Positions 61,823 to 64,000 of a DNA stretch of 64,000 bases are shown here, piece after piece. How positions within the stretch are numbered: position 1 is the first letter of the stretch; each line of letters opens with the position of its first letter. Made by a program: the position numbers and the translations under genes. Below the pieces are notes generated by a model, which saw nothing but the letters and a program-made list of their open reading frames with translations, ran no database searches and had not been told where the DNA came from. The DNA comes from Micromussa lordhowensis (taxonomy: Eukaryota > Cnidaria > Anthozoa > Scleractinia > Lobophylliidae): contig OZ026596.1 in the NCBI GenBank assembly GCA_964020085.1, forward strand, positions 34,744,834-34,808,833, read 5' to 3'.

Positions 61823-64000
61823 TCATAGTTTAGCTTTAACGAGCATGTCTGTAAGAGATTTACCTCTTCTGTACGATAGGATAGGCGGGTATTTGAAGAT
61901 AGTGTTCAGCAAAGGCTGATTCTGTATTAAGTCCCAGTTTAGCATGAGTATATTTTTGAGGTTACATACCGATGGGTGGTATGTTGTTACAAATGGCAAG
62001 ATTTGTTTTCGTGCTTTAGCTTTTTGTTGGAGTGCCGACTGTCTTCCGGTGAAGCTGACTTCCGATAACGTTGTTTGTATCATTTTGTAAGGATAGCCGC
62101 GCGCAATGAGGCGCGATTTAAAATTTGTGATACTTTCATTAAAGGCTGTTTCAGAAGAGTTTGTTCTAAGAAGTCTAAGGGCTTCACCTTTAATAAAACC
62201 TTTTTTCACGCCTGGTGGGTGGCTCGACGTGAAAAATGTGTACTGAAAGGTTTCAGTCGGCTTGTAATGTGTTCGGATGTCAAGGATCGATTCGTTTCTG
62301 AATCTTTCTCCTTTGGATATGATTGTATCGAGAAATGTTATTTCCGTCTCTGAGATTTCAGCCGTGAATTTGATTGTAGGGTGGAAGTTGTTAGCTTGTT
62401 TCATGAACAGGTCTATTTCCTGTATGTTGGAATCCCACAATGAGAAAATGTCGTCAATATAACGTTTCCACTTTAGCGGTTTTGTGTTGCTTTGATTTAT
62501 CAATTTTGTTTCTATTTCCGCCATGAAGATGTTGGCAAATGCAACTGCCATTTTCGTACCCATTGCAGTTCCATGGGTCTGGAGGTAATTCTTTCCAATA
62601 AATTGGAATGAATTTTCTTTAAGTATAAGGCAAAGCATTTCTTTGAGGTAGTGGGATGGGATGGGAGGGTTGTAGTTGTGAAATTTCTCGTATGCTGTGC
62701 ATACTGTTGTGATACCCTCCTCTTGCGGTATGTTTGTGTACAAGCTTGTAACATCCATAGATACCAATATAGTATTTTGAGAGACCTTTGTCTTCTCTAT
62801 AAAGTTAATGAAGTGTGTTGTATCCTTAAGATAAGATTTTTGTGTCTGTGCAATCGGCTGTAGTAATTTGTCCACAAACGATGATAGTCTTTCTGTAGGG
62901 CCTTCGCAGCCCGAAATAATCGGTCTACCGACCGGATTTGGTTTGTGGATTTTAGTTAGGGTATAGAATATAGGGATTCTTGGAGGATTGCGTGTTTGAG
63001 AAAACCAATTTTTTGTCACGTCATCAATATAGTTATTTTGGTGAAGTCGTGTGACAAGCTCATTAACTCTTTGTAATGTTTCCACCGCCATGGTGCTTTT
63101 GAGAGGTTTATAATGTTCTCTATTGTCGAGATGGGTTTGAGCTTCATGTATTTTATCACACTTGTTCATTATGACAGTTGTTGTTCCTTTGTCTGCCTTT
63201 TTGAAATTGATTTCAGTGTTGTTAGCAAGCTCTTTAAGGGCTTTATATTCGTTGCGTGACAGATTGGTTTTAGGTTTTGATGGTTTGATCTCTGCAAGTT
63301 GGATTTTGACACTTTCCAAGTAGCTTTCAAGGGCAACTGAATTCTGAACCGGTGGTACCCAGTCTGATTTGACGCGGAACGGGTGCGGTTCGGTATTTTT
63401 TGTGTGGAATATGTATTGTAGACGCATTCGTCTTGCGAATTTTTCAAAGTCTTGCAAGAGCTGGCGTCTAATATTGTTCTCATCTGTCACCGGTGTCGGG
63501 ACAAATTTGAGCCCTTTTGAAATCACATTGACTTGGTTGTCAGTTAGTTGGAGATTGGAGAGGTTTTTAATAAATCTCTCATTTGATTTTCTTTGTGTGG
63601 CAATCCGTTTTTGAGCAAAGTGTGCTCGGCGCTGTTTTCGTCTAATGTTTGCATTGAACCCTGTACTTTGTTTAGGCCCCTTTGCGGTGGTTTGATTTTC
63701 AGAAAAGAGACTTTTGTATTTCTCAATATCTTTATTGTTTGCAGATGTCTGCAACACATGTGTGTACAATAGTTGTTTAAGCTCGTTGAAATCTTGCTGT
63801 AATTTTTCAACCTTATTTACATCGTAATTTACAATGTTTTCTGTGTTCGCCGAATGCGACTGTTCTCGCGTCGACTTATTTACATCAGTGCTGGCACTTT
63901 TGCTACTGTTTTTAGTGAACTTAGCCTTTTTGAATTTGTTTTCTTGGCTTTCTAGGCGTCTTTTGTGGTAGCGCGTGAGTGCGCTGACGAAGCCTTGTTC
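61823..64000 (-). CDS. Penelope-like reverse transcriptase, array unit 6 (5' part beyond window)
   Basis: The frame is open from the window edge to the stop at 61823, covering the second ~80% of the protein including all reverse-transcriptase motifs. By the 3228-base period its ATG should lie at 64456 and its hammerhead near 64491, both outside the window, so at least a sixth unit is present. Confidence 0.9.
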   Translation of the reverse strand, partial: EQGFVSALTRYHKRRLESQENKFKKAKFTKNSSKSASTDVNKSTREQSHSANTENIVNYDVNKVEKLQQDFNELKQLLYTHVLQTSANNKDIEKYKSLFSENQTTAKGPKQSTGFNANIRRKQRRAHFAQKRIATQRKSNERFIKNLSNLQLTDNQVNVISKGLKFVPTPVTDENNIRRQLLQDFEKFARRMRLQYIFHTKNTEPHPFRVKSDWVPPVQNSVALESYLESVKIQLAEIKPSKPKTNLSRNEYKALKELANNTEINFKKADKGTTTVIMNKCDKIHEAQTHLDNREHYKPLKSTMAVETLQRVNELVTRLHQNNYIDDVTKNWFSQTRNPPRIPIFYTLTKIHKPNPVGRPIISGCEGPTERLSSFVDKLLQPIAQTQKSYLKDTTHFINFIEKTKVSQNTILVSMDVTSLYTNIPQEEGITTVCTAYEKFHNYNPPIPSHYLKEMLCLILKENSFQFIGKNYLQTHGTAMGTKMAVAFANIFMAEIETKLINQSNTKPLKWKRYIDDIFSLWDSNIQEIDLFMKQANNFHPTIKFTAEISETEITFLDTIISKGERFRNESILDIRTHYKPTETFQYTFFTSSHPPGVKKGFIKGEALRLLRTNSSETAFNESITNFKSRLIARGYPYKMIQTTLSEVSFTGRQSALQQKAKARKQILPFVTTYHPSVCNLKNILMLNWDLIQNQPLLNTIFKYPPILSYRRGKSLTDMLVKAKL

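Larger units (their letters stand above)
45617..64000 (-). repeat. Head-to-tail tandem array of a 3228-bp Penelope-like element, at least 5.7 units
   Basis: Identical landmarks recur every 3228 bases exactly (for example ORF ends 45683, 48911, 52139, 55367, 58595, 61823). Units: 45617-48844, 48845-52072, 52073-55300, 55301-58528, 58529-61756 and 61757 to beyond the window. I noted only five single-base differences among units, all transitions, in units 1 and 4. All units are minus-strand. The left end joins unrelated sequence at 45617; the right end is not reached. Confidence 0.95.

Noticed and set aside
45617..64000. Repeated + strand ORFs of 60-93 codons in each Penelope unit (for example those starting MYHFVRIAARNEA, MVARECADEAL, MVPFVMPGDYF)
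   Set aside because: They lie opposite or out of frame within the reverse-transcriptase gene or its regulatory region, have no family resemblance, and repeat only because the unit repeats.
45617..64000. Array considered to be a telomeric or ordinary satellite repeat
   Set aside because: The unit encodes a full reverse transcriptase and carries a ribozyme. No TTAGGG-type repeats are seen at the visible junction.

Overview
The window looks like transposon-rich, roughly 38% GC animal chromosome, most likely from a cnidarian (a stony coral or another anthozoan). Evidence is indirect. Genes are intron-containing. The mix of mobile elements is typical of anthozoan genomes: PIF/Harbinger, a MULE with FLYWCH and PHD-like fingers, an IS3-like integrase element, DUF6589/RecQ (Academ-like) remnants, RTE and CR1-type LINEs, a Ty3/gypsy element and a Penelope-like element. 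I found no convincing single-copy host gene, tRNA, rRNA or CRISPR array.

Layout: (1) 1-2750, right part of a PIF/Harbinger transposon with a transposase (one premature stop) and a convergent Myb/SANT-like gene, inserted in a LINE reverse transcriptase fragment. (2) 3026-8525, a complete but decayed MULE with a perfect 9-bp target-site duplication and terminal repeats built from a ~14-bp iterated motif. (3) 10595-17146, a complete 6.55-kb transposon with a perfect 6-bp duplication and >400-bp terminal inverted repeats (TIRs). It carries a four-exon 410-codon DDE integrase on the + strand and, convergently, an alpha-kinase gene on the - strand. Both start codons lie at the inner edge of the TIRs. 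(4) 17153-32395, decayed fragments: a hAT-like C-terminus, a RING-like ORF, a small nuclease-like ORF, a RecQ C-terminus, a frameshifted DUF6589 transposase and an unknown multi-exon pseudogene. (5) 32396-37006, a very young Ty3/gypsy LTR element with identical 135-bp LTRs. (6) 37630-41613, a Harbinger-type MITE split by an RTE LINE. (7) 41618-45478, a CR1-like LINE interrupted by two TA-flanked MITEs. (8) 45617-64000 and beyond, at least 5.7 head-to-tail, almost identical 3228-bp units of a Penelope-like retroelement.

The most notable systems are the last array and the integrase/kinase transposon. Each complete Penelope unit (minus strand) has a TATA-box promoter region, then a sequence matching the complete hammerhead ribozyme consensus, then an 877-codon reverse-transcriptase ORF without a recognisable GIY-YIG endonuclease. 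A read-through transcript of the array should self-cleave into 3228-nt monomers, each beginning about 40 nt upstream of the ATG. In the integrase element, the duplicated TIRs appear to supply the promoter and leader for both the transposase and a protein-kinase cargo gene.
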